64,000 nt of DNA from Plantibacter sp. VKM Ac-2880 (GCF_015351235.1 NZ_JADKSJ010000002.1:806001-870000), one strand, 5' to 3'; numbered from the stretch's first letter, positions 42,215 to 50,617 are shown. Made by a program: numbers and translations. The notes: generated from the letters alone by a model not told the origin.

Positions 42215-43579
42215 TCAGCCCGCCAGGTAGGTGAGCAGGTCGTGCCGCGTGATGACGCCGACGGGCTTGCCGCCGTCGGTGACGAGGAACGCGGGCGCGG
42301 AGCCGAGGGCCGTGCGGGCCGCTGGGATGGACGCACCGACGCCGATGAGCGGCAACGGGTCGCCGACGAAGCCGCTGACCGCGTCCGTCATCGAGGCGGT
42401 GCCACTGAACACGGCGGCCATGAGGCTGGCCTCGTCGATCGCGCCGGCGACCTCACCCATCACGACGGGTGGTTCGGCGCTCAGGACGGGCAGCTGGGAG
42501 ACGCCGTACTCGGTCATGATGTCGATGACGTCGCGCACGGTGTCGCTCGGGTGCACGTGCACGAGACCGGGCATCGCGTCGCCCTTGCCACGGAGGATGT
42601 CGCCCACGGTGCGGTCGTCCGCGACCTCGCTGAAGCCGTAGGACTCCAGCCACGAGTCGTTGAAGATCTTGCCGAGGTAGCCGCGGCCACCGTCGGGCAG
42701 GAGCACCACGACCACGGCGGACGCCGGGAGCTCACGTGCGGCGACGAGCGCCGCCTGCACGGCCATGCCGCTGGAGCCACCGACGAGCAGCCCCTCCTCG
42801 CGGGCGAGGCGCCGCGTCATCGCGAACGACTCGGCGTCCGTGACGGCGATGATCTCGTCCGGGATGGACGGGTCGTAGGCCGACGGCCAGAAGTCCTCAC
42901 CGACACCCTCGACGAGGTACGGGCGCCCGGTGCCACCCGAGTAGACCGAGCCCTCCGGGTCGGCGCCGATGATGCGCACGCCGCCCTCGGAGACCTCCTT
43001 GAGGTACTTGCCCGTCCCGGAGATGGTGCCGCCGGTGCCGACGCCGGCGACGAAGTGGGTGATCTCGCCCTCGGTGTCGCGCCAGATCTCGGGACCGGTG
43101 GACTCGTAGTGGCTGAGCGGCCCGTTCGGGTTCGCGTACTGGTTGGGCTTGAACGCGCCCGGGATCTCGGCCGTCAGGCGGTCGGAGACGCTGTAGTAGG
43201 AGTCGGGGCTGTCCGGTGCGACGGACGTCGGGGTGACGACGATCTCGGCGCCGTAGGCGGTCAGCACGTTGCGCTTGTCCTCGCCCACCTTGTCCGGCAG
43301 CACGAACACGCACCGGTACCCGCGCTGCTGGGCGACGAGGGCGAGGCCGACGCCCGTATTGCCGGAGGTCGGCTCGACGATCGTGCCGCCCGGCTGCAAC
43401 TGTCCGGAGGCCTCGGCGGCGTCGATGATGCGCGTCGCGATGCGGTCCTTCGAGGAACCACCGGGGTTGAGGTACTCGACCTTGACGAGCACCGTGGCGG
43501 CGATGCCCTCGGTGACCCGGTTGAGCTTCACGAGTGGGGTGTTCCCGATGAGATCGAGGACGGAGTCTGCGTAGTTCAT
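42215..43579 (-). CDS. cbs: cystathionine beta-synthase
   Basis: 454 residues: a PLP fold-type II catalytic domain (about 1-320) with PLP Lys in NPGGSSKDRIA, the substrate loop PTSGNTGVGLAL and phosphate loop GVGTGGTISGTGKYLK, followed by two CBS domains (about 335-454; VRDVIDIMTEYGVSQLPV and ITRHDLLTYL). It lacks the N-terminal haem domain of animal enzymes, as in actinobacteria. It condenses homocysteine with serine. A Cys-rich leader peptide 96 nt upstream suggests cysteine-responsive attenuation. Confidence 0.94.
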   Translation of the reverse strand: MNYADSVLDLIGNTPLVKLNRVTEGIAATVLVKVEYLNPGGSSKDRIATRIIDAAEASGQLQPGGTIVEPTSGNTGVGLALVAQQRGYRCVFVLPDKVGEDKRNVLTAYGAEIVVTPTSVAPDSPDSYYSVSDRLTAEIPGAFKPNQYANPNGPLSHYESTGPEIWRDTEGEITHFVAGVGTGGTISGTGKYLKEVSEGGVRIIGADPEGSVYSGGTGRPYLVEGVGEDFWPSAYDPSIPDEIIAVTDAESFAMTRRLAREEGLLVGGSSGMAVQAALVAARELPASAVVVVLLPDGGRGYLGKIFNDSWLESYGFSEVADDRTVGDILRGKGDAMPGLVHVHPSDTVRDVIDIMTEYGVSQLPVLSAEPPVVMGEVAGAIDEASLMAAVFSGTASMTDAVSGFVGDPLPLIGVGASIPAARTALGSAPAFLVTDGGKPVGVITRHDLLTYLAG

Positions 43580-43674
43580 GTCTGCAATCTGTTCCTGTGG
43601 TGCGTCACCGCACGACTCTCGCGTGCGTCACCGGATGGCTGGGACGGCTGAGGCGGCATCCCGGAAGGGACGGT

Positions 43675-43713
43675 TCAGCGGGGACAGCAGGAACACGACA
43701 GGCGGAGACGCAT
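43675..43713 (-). CDS. cysteine-rich leader peptide (putative attenuator)
   Basis: Twelve-codon ORF, MRLRLSCSCCPR, with three Cys codons in the last half (TGT, TGC, TGT). Its ATG at 43713 lies 7 nt after a TAGGCT -10 box (43721-43726), so it should be translated leaderless. It precedes cystathionine beta-synthase by 95 nt, where GCACGcgagagtCGTGC and overlapping repeats of GGTGACGCAC allow alternative folding. Leaderless polycysteine leaders acting as cysteine attenuators are known in mycobacteria; applying that here is inference. Confidence 0.78.
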   Translation of the reverse strand: MRLRLSCSCCPR

Positions 43714-43720
43714 GACGCCC

Positions 43721-43726
43721 AGCCTA
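43721..43726 (-). promoter_or_regulatory. -10 box of the Cys-leader/cbs/metB transcript
   Basis: TAGGCT on the minus strand, 7 nt before the leader ATG; same hexamer as the MFS promoter. No good -35 match was found. Confidence 0.55.
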
Positions 43727-43787
43727 CCCGGAGCGCCTGCGGAGTGCAGCCCGATGACGCGGCCGACGCCGGGAGCCGGCGGAGGCG

Positions 43788-44093
43788 TCAGCGGAGGGCG
43801 ACGAGGTGGGGCCGCGGGCCGACCGCCGCGACACCGGCGGCGAGCACGCGCACGACGAGCGAGAGCACGACGAGGACGCCGATGACCGCGAGGATCACGG
43901 CGGCCAGCAGCAGCACCGCGACGATCGCCGGCAAGCGGCGGAGGGTGAGTTCCATCGGACGACGGGTGGGCGTGCCGTCCTGCTCGGCCGGTGTCCGGTG
44001 CCCGTCCCCGGCCATCGCCGCCGCGACGAGTTCGAGCGTCGCACGCGCACCGGATCCGAGTCGTGCGGTCGAGCTGCTGAGCGCCTGAGGCAT
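43788..44093 (-). CDS. small membrane protein of unknown function
   Basis: A 101-residue protein: a polar N-terminal half (about 1-50) and one strongly hydrophobic helix pair near residues 53-85 (LPAIVAVLLLAAVILAVIGV followed by LVVLSLVVRVLAAGV), ending in a short basic tail. Probably a cytoplasmic-membrane anchor protein. AGAAGGG lies 8 nt before the ATG at 44093. No family recognised. It is divergent from the mntR-like gene and lies upstream of the Cys-leader promoter. Confidence 0.65.
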   Translation of the reverse strand: MPQALSSSTARLGSGARATLELVAAAMAGDGHRTPAEQDGTPTRRPMELTLRRLPAIVAVLLLAAVILAVIGVLVVLSLVVRVLAAGVAAVGPRPHLVALR

Positions 44094-44255
44094 CGCATGG
44101 CCCTTCTCGTCGAGTGGATCGGTGTGCGGGTTGCTCGGGAACTCGACCGTAGCAGTCGGGTGCCCCGTTCGGGGGTGTCGGCGACCATTCTGCCAGGCCC
44201 GTCTGAACGGCCGGTGACCCGCTGACGGCCGCCCGGTGGACCGCCGCCGCCTCCG

Positions 44256-44261
44256 TAGACT
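44256..44261 (+). promoter_or_regulatory. -10 box of leaderless mntR-like gene
   Basis: TAGACT lies 6 nt before the ATG at 44268, implying a leaderless transcript. No ribosome site precedes the ATG, in agreement. Confidence 0.55.
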
Positions 44262-44267
44262 GGACGC

Positions 44268-44945
44268 ATGTCCGTCTCCGGCCTCTCCTCCGTCTCCCAG
44301 GACTACCTCAAGACGATCTGGACGACCTCGGAATGGGCGGACGAGTCGGCCACCGTCAAGCTGCTCGCGGACCGCATGGGCGTCCGCCCGGCGACCGCCT
44401 CCGACGCGGTGAAGCGCTTGGCCGCTCAGGGGCTCGTGGTGCACGAACCCTACGGCAGCATCGAGCTCACGCCGGCCGGCCAGGCGCACGCGGTCGCGAT
44501 GGTCCGTCGGCACCGGCTGATCGAGACCTTCCTCGTCGAGATGCTCGGCTACGGATGGGACGAGGTGCACGACGAGGCTGAGATCCTCGAGCACGCGGCG
44601 AGCGACACCATGATCGAGCGCATCGACGCGGCGCTCGGTCACCCGATCCGCGATCCACATGGCGATCCGATCCCCTCAGCCGACGGCACCCCGCACCGGC
44701 CGGACGCCGTCCGGTTGAACGAGGCCCCGTCGGACAGCGCCCTGACGGTGTGCCGCATCTCGGACGCCGACCCGGAGACGCTCCGCCACCTGAGCACGCT
44801 CGGCATCGTCCTCGACACCGCGCTCACCGTCGACGACCACCGCGCCTTCGCGGGCGAACTCGAACTCCGCCTGACCGCGACCGGCACGCGTCTCACGCTC
44901 GGTCGCCTCGCCGCCGACGCCGTCTGGGTCACCGTCGGCGCCTGA
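44268..44945 (+). CDS. mntR: DtxR/MntR-family metal-dependent regulator
   Basis: A 225-residue DtxR-family repressor. N-terminal winged helix (SVSQDYLKTIWTTSEW, VKLLADRMGVRPATASDAVKRL), dimerisation and metal domain (MVRRHRLIETFLVEMLGYGWDEVHDEAEILEHA abridged by HRLIETFLVEMLGYGWDEVH; conserved His/Glu ligands) and a C-terminal FeoA/SH3-like domain. Being next to an Nramp transporter, it is most likely the manganese sensor that represses mntH. Convergent with mntH. Confidence 0.88.
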   Translation: MSVSGLSSVSQDYLKTIWTTSEWADESATVKLLADRMGVRPATASDAVKRLAAQGLVVHEPYGSIELTPAGQAHAVAMVRRHRLIETFLVEMLGYGWDEVHDEAEILEHAASDTMIERIDAALGHPIRDPHGDPIPSADGTPHRPDAVRLNEAPSDSALTVCRISDADPETLRHLSTLGIVLDTALTVDDHRAFAGELELRLTATGTRLTLGRLAADAVWVTVGA

Positions 44946-44960
44946 CCGTCAGCCACTCCG

Positions 44961-44980
44961 TTCGCCCGTCTTCGGGCGAA
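44961..44980. terminator. bidirectional hairpin between mntR and mntH
   Basis: TTCGCCCG, loop TCTT, CGGGCGAA: perfect 8-bp stem in the 51-bp gap of two convergent genes. Confidence 0.75.
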
Positions 44981-44996
44981 TGATCCTCCCTACGGA

Positions 44997-46250
44997 TCAG
45001 CCGAAGAACGTCAGCACGATGAGGGCGACGTTCAACGCGACGATGAGCCCGACGACGACCCAGGCGAACACCCTTGTGACGAGCTGGTCGACGTGGACGC
45101 CCATGATGCGCCGGTCGCCGGTGTAGCGCACGAGCGGGATGAGCGCGAACGGGATCCCGAGGCTGAGGAACACCTGGCTGAGCACGAGGGCCGTGGTCGG
45201 GTCGATGCCCGCCGCCAGGATGGCGAGTGCCGGGATGAGGGTGATCACCCGTCGAGCGAGCAAGGGGATGCGCACCTTGAGGAGCCCTCCCATGATCGAC
45301 GCTCCCGCGTAGGCGCCCACCGAGGTCGAGGCGAGCCCCGAGGCGAGCAGGCCGATGGCGAAGATCACGCCGATCACCGGTCCGAGTGCGGCGGTGATCG
45401 CGGCGTGCGCGCCCTCGATGGAGTCCGTCCCCCCGACCCCACCGAGCGACGCTGCCGCGAGCAGCAGCATCGCGATGTTGACCGCTCCGGCCAGGACGAG
45501 CGCCGAGGCGACGTCCCAGCGGGTGGCGACGATGAGCCGCCGGATGGCGCCGTCGCTCGTCTGGACGCCGTGGCGGTCCCGGCTGAGTGAGGAGTGGAGG
45601 TAGATCGCGTGCGGCATGACCGTCGCCCCCAGCATGCTCGCGGCGAGCAGCACCGTCGCCGTGCCCTCGAACCGGGGCACCAGGCCACCGGCCGCAGCAC
45701 CCCAGTCGACGGGACTGACGAAGAGACCGGCGAGGAACCCGACGGCGATCACGGCGAGGAGCGTCAGGATCGCGAACTCGAAATGCCGCTGGCCGTACCA
45801 GTTCTGCACGGCGAGGAGCACGATCGAGAAGACCCCGACGATGACGCCGCCGAGCACGAGCGGGATCCCGAAGAGCAGGTACAGCGCCACCGCGCCACCG
45901 ATCACCTCGGCGAGGTCGGTCGCGGCGGCGACGAGTTCCGCCTGCACCCAGTAGAGCCGACGCGGACCGGTGCGCAGTCGTGAGCCGAGGAGCTCCGGCA
46001 GGCTCTTGCCGGTGACGAGTCCGAGCTTCGCCGAGAGGTACTGGACGAGGACGGCCATGGCGTTCGCGGCGACGAGCACCCACACGAGCAGGTAGCCGTA
46101 CTGCGCACCCGCCGTGAGGTTGGCAGCCACGTTGCCGGGGTCGACGTAGGCGATCGCGGCGACGAAGGCGGGGCCGAGGAGGAAGAGCAACCTCGGCCCA
46201 CGGGGGGCGCGGGTCTTCGGAGCGGTGAGGTCGGTGGTCACACGGGCCAT
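44997..46250 (-). CDS. mntH: Nramp-family manganese transporter
   Basis: Proton-coupled divalent-metal importer of 417 residues with about eleven transmembrane helices. The metal-site motifs are present: YVDPGNVAANL in TM1 (Asp, Asn) and MPHAIYLHSSL in TM6 (Met-Pro-His). The ATG at 46250 begins a basic cytoplasmic N-terminus. Adjacent convergent mntR and a GTTAGACCGCCCTAAC dyad 24 bp before the start indicate manganese-dependent repression. Confidence 0.93.
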   Translation of the reverse strand: MARVTTDLTAPKTRAPRGPRLLFLLGPAFVAAIAYVDPGNVAANLTAGAQYGYLLVWVLVAANAMAVLVQYLSAKLGLVTGKSLPELLGSRLRTGPRRLYWVQAELVAAATDLAEVIGGAVALYLLFGIPLVLGGVIVGVFSIVLLAVQNWYGQRHFEFAILTLLAVIAVGFLAGLFVSPVDWGAAAGGLVPRFEGTATVLLAASMLGATVMPHAIYLHSSLSRDRHGVQTSDGAIRRLIVATRWDVASALVLAGAVNIAMLLLAAASLGGVGGTDSIEGAHAAITAALGPVIGVIFAIGLLASGLASTSVGAYAGASIMGGLLKVRIPLLARRVITLIPALAILAAGIDPTTALVLSQVFLSLGIPFALIPLVRYTGDRRIMGVHVDQLVTRVFAWVVVGLIVALNVALIVLTFFG

Positions 46251-46273
46251 GTTAGCAACGACGAGCTACATTT

Positions 46274-46289
46274 GTTAGACCGCCCTAAC
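46274..46289. promoter_or_regulatory. candidate MntR box upstream of mntH
   Basis: GTTAGACCGCCCTAAC is a dyad with GTTAG/CTAAC arms and resembles DtxR-family boxes (TTAG...CTAA). It lies 24-39 bp before the mntH ATG and in the divergent region shared with the DUF3105 gene. Confidence 0.65.
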
Positions 46290-46415
46290 ACTGGGATTCC
46301 TCCAGCGTCTGCTTGGATGAGGCTGAGAATCGACTGCGCATCATCGGGCGCCCGGACGGCGCCGAGAACGCCGTCTGGTTCGATAGTTACGCATACAACT
46401 TTTCGAGAGGCCCCC

Positions 46416-47120
46416 GTGACCCCCGCATCAGACCGTCCCAAGAACGCTCCCGTCCCGCCCGCCGTCAAGCAGCAGAGCGCGAAACAGGAACGCGAAGTCC
46501 AGCGCCAGGCGAAGGTCGCCGCGTTCAAGCAGGCGCAGAAGCGCAAGAACCGCAACCGTCGCATCGGGATCTGGGCCGGCGTCGTCGGCGGCGTGGCCGT
46601 GATCGCGGTCCTCATCACGAGCGTCATCCTCACGCTGCCGAAGAACGCCAGCTACCCCGGCGGTGGCACCGGTACGGGAGCCGACATCGCCGGCGTCGAA
46701 CTGTTCACGAACACCTCCGAGCACGTCGAAGGCACCGTCGACTACCCGCAGAACCCGCCGGCCGGTGGCCCCCACAACCAGTACTGGTTGAACTGCGGCA
46801 TCTACACCGAGGAGCAGACCAACGAGAACGCGGTCCACTCCCTCGAACACGGCGCGATCTGGGTGACCTACGACCCGTCCATCAGCGACGCCGAGCTCAC
46901 GAAGCTCAAGGAGCTGCTCCCGACCACGTACGTCGTGCTGTCGCCGAAGTCGGACCTCCCCTCGCCGATCGTCCTGAGCGGCTGGAACTCGCAGCTGCAG
47001 GTGAACAACGCGAGCGACTCGCGCATCGCCGACTTCTTCGAGGAGTTCTGGAAGAGCAACAATGTGCCCGAGCCCGGCGCGGCCTGCACGGGCGCGATCG
47101 ACGGCCCCGGCAAGGTCTGA
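46416..47120 (+). CDS. DUF3105 membrane-anchored protein
   Basis: 234 residues: charged cytoplasmic N-terminus (1-50, KQQSAKQEREVQRQAKVAAF), one transmembrane helix (about 53-75, IGIWAGVVGGVAVIAVLITS), then an extracytoplasmic DUF3105 domain with HVEGTVDYPQNPPAGGPHN, NCGIYTEEQTNENAVHSLEHG and conserved Cys, His and Glu residues that may bind a metal. GTG at 46416 is chosen for GAGAGG 6 nt upstream. It is 4 bp before the DUF305 gene, a pairing common in actinobacteria. Biochemical role unknown. Confidence 0.85.
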   Translation: MTPASDRPKNAPVPPAVKQQSAKQEREVQRQAKVAAFKQAQKRKNRNRRIGIWAGVVGGVAVIAVLITSVILTLPKNASYPGGGTGTGADIAGVELFTNTSEHVEGTVDYPQNPPAGGPHNQYWLNCGIYTEEQTNENAVHSLEHGAIWVTYDPSISDAELTKLKELLPTTYVVLSPKSDLPSPIVLSGWNSQLQVNNASDSRIADFFEEFWKSNNVPEPGAACTGAIDGPGKV

Positions 47121-47124
47121 TCCG

Positions 47125-47913
47125 GTGACGACCGAGCCCCCCGCAGCAGCCCCGCCGGACGAGATCGCGGACGACGGCGGCGTCAGCGACGAGGAGCTCG
47201 CGGCGTTCGACGCCGAGCAGGCCTCGGAGGGCTCGAGCCGCACCCGCATCGTCATCGCGGCGATGGCGATCATCGCGATCGTGGTCGCCGCGGCCATCGG
47301 GTTCTCCGTCGGTCGTCTGAGCACCCTCGTCGACCCGACCCCGACGACCACGAGCGCTGAGGCGGGGTTCTCGCGCGACATGCAGGTGCACCACAACCAG
47401 GGCGTCGAGCTCGCGATGATCATCCGCGATCGGACGGATGCGGTGGACGTCCGCACCCTCGCTTACGACATCGCGACCACGCAGGCCCAGCAGTCCGGGC
47501 AGCTCTACGACTGGCTCGTGCAGTGGAACCTGCCGCAGGGTTCGCGCCAGCCGGACATGACTTGGATGACGCTCCCCACCCTCGCGGGCGCCAGCGGGCA
47601 CGCCCACGGCGGCGACTCGTCGACGCCCGGCACGAGTCACACCCCTGGCGACCCGATGCCCGGCCTCGCCACACCGGCACAGATCGACCAGCTCACGGCG
47701 TCGTCGGGGCTCGAGGCCGAGCGGCTGTTCCTCACCCTGATGATCGCCCACCACCGGGGTGCGGTGGAGATGGCGGAGGCACTGCAGCCGCGGACCACGA
47801 ACGCGACCGCCCTCGCGTTCGCCAGTGCGGTCATCGCGAGTCAGCAGGCCGAGATCGACCTCATGACCCGCATGCTCGACGACCGCGGAGGCCCGGTCCC
47901 CCTCGCCGACTGA
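47125..47913 (+). CDS. DUF305 membrane-anchored protein (CopM-like fold)
   Basis: 262 residues: acidic N-terminus, one transmembrane helix (about 46-68, IVIAAMAIIAIVVAAAIGFS), then two DUF305 four-helix halves with the paired motifs FSRDMQVHHNQGVELAM and LMIAHHRGAVEMAEAL. The His-His pairs are candidate metal ligands; the cyanobacterial relative CopM binds copper. GTG at 47125 starts 4 bp after the DUF3105 stop. The two proteins probably act together outside the membrane, perhaps in metal handling next to mntRH; that is inference. Confidence 0.86.
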   Translation: MTTEPPAAAPPDEIADDGGVSDEELAAFDAEQASEGSSRTRIVIAAMAIIAIVVAAAIGFSVGRLSTLVDPTPTTTSAEAGFSRDMQVHHNQGVELAMIIRDRTDAVDVRTLAYDIATTQAQQSGQLYDWLVQWNLPQGSRQPDMTWMTLPTLAGASGHAHGGDSSTPGTSHTPGDPMPGLATPAQIDQLTASSGLEAERLFLTLMIAHHRGAVEMAEALQPRTTNATALAFASAVIASQQAEIDLMTRMLDDRGGPVPLAD

Positions 47914-48029
47914 CCCTGCGCGGGAGCGATGGAGGTCCTGGGAGCTCTCCGACGAGGTCTAGCCAGAATCCGCCCGAGGGCCGAGAATGAGCGGTACGCC
48001 CGAGTGGGCCCGACGAACAGGAGCGACGC

Positions 48030-48239
48030 ATGGGAATCGAAGACATCACCAAGAAGGCTCAGGAGTTCCTGAACGACAACAAGGTCAAGGACGCCCTCTC
48101 GAGCCAGCAGGCCGAGGACATCAGCGACAAGCTGCTCGGCGGCGTCGCCGACGCGGCGAAGAAGGTCACCGGCGGCAAGTTCGACGAGCAGATCGACGGT
48201 GCCCGCGACGCGGCCGACAAGGCCGTCGGCACGGAGTAG
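48030..48239 (+). CDS. small MT0933-antitoxin-like protein
   Basis: A 69-residue charged, Ala/Lys-rich helical protein with DITKKAQEFLNDNKVKDALS and VTGGKFDEQIDGARDAADKA, similar in pattern to the actinobacterial MT0933-type antitoxin family (Pfam from memory). No toxin gene adjoins it, and many such proteins are stress-type solo genes. AGGAG 6 nt before the ATG supports the start. A strong terminator follows. Confidence 0.75.
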   Translation: MGIEDITKKAQEFLNDNKVKDALSSQQAEDISDKLLGGVADAAKKVTGGKFDEQIDGARDAADKAVGTE

Positions 48240-48257
48240 TCCGCACCAGCACCACCC

Positions 48258-48295
48258 GATCGGCCGGCCGACGCACCACGTGCGGCCGGCCGATC
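48258..48295. terminator. strong hairpin after the small antitoxin-like gene
   Basis: GATCGGCCGGCCG (48258-48270) and CGGCCGGCCGATC (48283-48295) are perfect complements around 12 nt, 18 bp after the stop and between convergent genes. Confidence 0.8.
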
Positions 48296-48296
48296 C

Positions 48297-48330
48297 GTGT
48301 GTCCGGCGTCAGGCGCGACGTCCGACACAC
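48297..48330. terminator. second hairpin facing the convergent regulator gene
   Basis: GTGTGTCCGGCGTC and GACGTCCGACACAC pair with two mismatches; it ends 10 bp before the stop codon of the minus-strand gene and likely terminates it. Confidence 0.65.
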
Positions 48331-48340
48331 CTCGGCGGCG

Positions 48341-48850
48341 TCAGCTCGCTTCGGCGTCCGTGTCGACGGCCGTGCTCCGGAACCGGTCGAGGGCGATCGC
48401 CACGAGCTCCGGCGCCGACAGATGTGTGTCCTGCATGAGGTCCGACAGGACCGCCGAGGCCCGCCCGGTGAGCGTCAACTGCACGTTGGTGGAACGGTCC
48501 TCGTCGACGCCGGTCAGGGTGCGACGGCGTTCGCCCAGGCTGAGGATGGCCGAGCGCAGGTAGGTGCGGCTCGCGACCGTGTCGATCTCCCAGCGGCCGG
48601 ACCGACGGCTGGCGATCACGTTGCCGCGACGGATGTTCGTCATGAGCGACGCCCGGCTCACGTGGAGCCGTGCTGCCAGTTCGGCCGTGCGCACGGGACG
48701 CGGGAGGTCGTCGATGAAGTCCTCGACGAGCGCCTCCTGCAGCAGCTCCCAGGCGACGTCCGCCGGGAGCGGCACGTCGGCCGTTCCGCCGTCGGTGGTC
48801 AGCGGATCCGCCCACCTGGTCGTGGGGGCGTCGCGTTCGGTCATCGTCAT
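48341..48850 (-). CDS. predicted DNA-binding protein (excisionase/MerR-like HTH), function unknown
   Basis: 169 residues. A helix-turn-helix-like stretch is visible at about 55-95 (VRTAELAARLHVSRASLMTN, then IASRRSGRWEIDTVASR), which resembles excisionase-type winged helices; the C-terminal part has a RiboN/CopG-like amphipathic pattern (TNVQLTLTGRASAVLSDLMQ). GGAGG before the ATG at 48850 supports the start. It may be a solitary regulator or the antitoxin-like half of a lost pair; no partner is seen. Confidence 0.6.
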   Translation of the reverse strand: MTMTERDAPTTRWADPLTTDGGTADVPLPADVAWELLQEALVEDFIDDLPRPVRTAELAARLHVSRASLMTNIRRGNVIASRRSGRWEIDTVASRTYLRSAILSLGERRRTLTGVDEDRSTNVQLTLTGRASAVLSDLMQDTHLSAPELVAIALDRFRSTAVDTDAEAS

Positions 48851-48959
48851 CGCCCCTCCAAGGATCTGGCGCTCGAACCTCAAGCATGGACGGTGCCTCC
48901 CGAAAGCGCGTCCCCCAATGCGGGTTGCCCGCGTTCGCGGGGTGCCGTGCGAGAACGAC

Positions 48960-48990
48960 GCACCCCGCCTGCCGAGGGCAGACGGGGTGC
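48960..48990. terminator. hairpin terminator of the aquaporin gene
   Basis: GCACCCCGCCTGCC (48960-48973), loop GAG, GGCAGACGGGGTGC (48977-48990): 13 of 14 pairs, 18 bp beyond the aquaporin stop on the minus strand. Confidence 0.78.
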
Positions 48991-49008
48991 GAGTGGCGAG
49001 CGGCGGGA

Positions 49009-49800
49009 TCAGCCGCGGTTCGCGACGGGCCGAGCGCCCACCGGACGCGTCCCCCCGAAGAGGATCCGGTAGCTGAATCCGGCGATGAGTGCGCCGATGA
49101 CCGGGAACACGATGAACACCCACACCTGCGCCAGCCAATCACCACCGGCGAAGACGGCCGTCGCGATCGAGCGGGCCGGGTTGACCGATCCGTTGTCGAT
49201 GGGGATCGCGACGAGCAGCAGCAGCGTCAACGTGGCGCCGATCGCGATGGGCGCGAAGCCCGGCGCCGCCCGGTTGTGGGTCACGCCGAGGATCACGTAC
49301 AGGAAGACGGCGGTGATGACGACCTCGACCACGATGGCCGACACGAGTCCGAACCCGCCCGGCGACAGCTCACCGAAGCCGTTCGAGACGAAGCCTGTCG
49401 AGACCGCGCGGTCGAGGAAACCGTCCGGCCCACCGGCGGCCAGGCCGAACACCGCGAGCGCGCCGAGGAACGCCCCGACGAGCTGGGCGAGGACGAAGGT
49501 CCAGGTCGCTCGCCAGGGGAACCGGCCGGCAGCGGCGAGACCGAGCGTCACGGCCGGGTTGAAGTGCCCGCCGGAGATGGGGCCGAACGCGTAGGCGGCG
49601 ATCGTCACCGAGAGCCCGAGGGCGACAGCCACCCCGAGGAACCCGACGCCGAGGGGGTTGGAGGTCTCCTCGCCGAAGAACGCGGAGAAGGTGGCGGTGC
49701 CGACGAGTCCGAAGACGAGGAGGAAGGTGCCGGCGAGCTCGGCGACCAGCTGCGCCATGGTGGTCGGTTCGACAGAGGGTTGGACTTCCGGTGAGGACAT
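49009..49800 (-). CDS. aqpZ: aquaporin (AqpZ-like)
   Basis: MIP-family water channel of 263 residues with six transmembrane helices and both NPA boxes: GGHFNPAVTLG and NGSVNPARSIAT. The residue after the second NPA is Arg (selectivity filter), and the small helix residues fit a water channel rather than a glycerol facilitator. ATG at 49800 is used; GAAGAGA lies upstream. It lies 122 bp downstream of the GntR-like gene and probably belongs to the osmotic gene group 54255-49009. Confidence 0.9.
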   Translation of the reverse strand: MSSPEVQPSVEPTTMAQLVAELAGTFLLVFGLVGTATFSAFFGEETSNPLGVGFLGVAVALGLSVTIAAYAFGPISGGHFNPAVTLGLAAAGRFPWRATWTFVLAQLVGAFLGALAVFGLAAGGPDGFLDRAVSTGFVSNGFGELSPGGFGLVSAIVVEVVITAVFLYVILGVTHNRAAPGFAPIAIGATLTLLLLVAIPIDNGSVNPARSIATAVFAGGDWLAQVWVFIVFPVIGALIAGFSYRILFGGTRPVGARPVANRG

Positions 49801-49922
49801 CTGGTCTCTTCTCGCTCGGGGTGACGACGGGGACACGGTCGGCTGGGGGGAACCGCGTCATCAGCAGACTATTGCCACGCGTCCCGAGCGGCACAGTCCT
49901 GCACGTCGTGCGGGGCCGTCGG

Positions 49923-50585
49923 TCAGTGGACTTCGAGGTCGTGCAGCGGCACCTGCAGCCGGAAGACGTGTTCCATCGCGAGCTCCGCGCCGACGGCGTC
50001 ACCGGCGGCGATGGAGGACCGCAGGTGCGGGTACCCGACGCGGAGGTCGGCCCACTCGACCGTCTCGGCGGAACGGGTGGCGGCGAGCCGATACGCGAGC
50101 GCACCGATCACGTCCGCCGTCGCCGCGACGAGCACCGGGTTCGCACAGTGCTTCAGGAACCGGTCGACGAGGCCCCAGATGCACCGGCCGTGCGCGTCGG
50201 CGTCCTCGACCTCCACCGTCGCCATCGTGTGCTCGACGAAGGCGATGAGCTCCGTCCGCTGCCCCGCCGTGAGCGTCGGCACGGTCACCCGCACGACCCC
50301 GCTGACGAGGGCCCCCAGCGTCTGGAGGACGGCGGTCCGGTCCTCGACCCGAGGCTGAGCCACCCGCGTGTGCCGCTGCGGGGCGGTCTCGACGAGCCCG
50401 AGCTGTTCGAGCGACGTCAGGGCGGCGCGTACGTCCTCCGCCGGCACCCCGAGCCATGCCTGCAACTCCTCCTCGATGAGCAGCTCACCCGAGGCGAGCG
50501 TGCCGTCATAGATCGCGGCGCGGATCCGGTCCGTCGCGTCGCCGGGCGCGGAGCGGGTCCCCTGCGGGTGGTCGGGGTTCGACAT
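49923..50585 (-). CDS. GntR-family-like transcriptional regulator
   Basis: 220 residues. Winged helix at 18-80 (ATDRIRAAIYDGTLASGELL, EEELQAWLGVPAEDVRAALTSLEQLGLV; GntR pattern) and a FadR/FCD-like all-helical C-domain (about 90-215) with HTMATVEVEDADAHGRCIWG and HLRSSIAAGDAVGAELAME. It starts 32 bp after the MscS gene stop, so it is probably cotranscribed with the cyclase and channel. The ligand is unknown. Confidence 0.8.
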   Translation of the reverse strand: MSNPDHPQGTRSAPGDATDRIRAAIYDGTLASGELLIEEELQAWLGVPAEDVRAALTSLEQLGLVETAPQRHTRVAQPRVEDRTAVLQTLGALVSGVVRVTVPTLTAGQRTELIAFVEHTMATVEVEDADAHGRCIWGLVDRFLKHCANPVLVAATADVIGALAYRLAATRSAETVEWADLRVGYPHLRSSIAAGDAVGAELAMEHVFRLQVPLHDLEVH

Positions 50586-50617
50586 CTGGCTCACGCTCCG
50601 ATGGTGACGACGGCTGG

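Noticed and set aside
43580-43720. SAM or cobalamin riboswitch upstream of cystathionine beta-synthase
   Set aside because: No conserved riboswitch core was recognised and the region is short; the Cys-rich leader explains it better.
48030-48239. Complete toxin-antitoxin pair
   Set aside because: Only an antitoxin-like protein is present; the convergent neighbour is a DNA-binding protein, not a recognised toxin.
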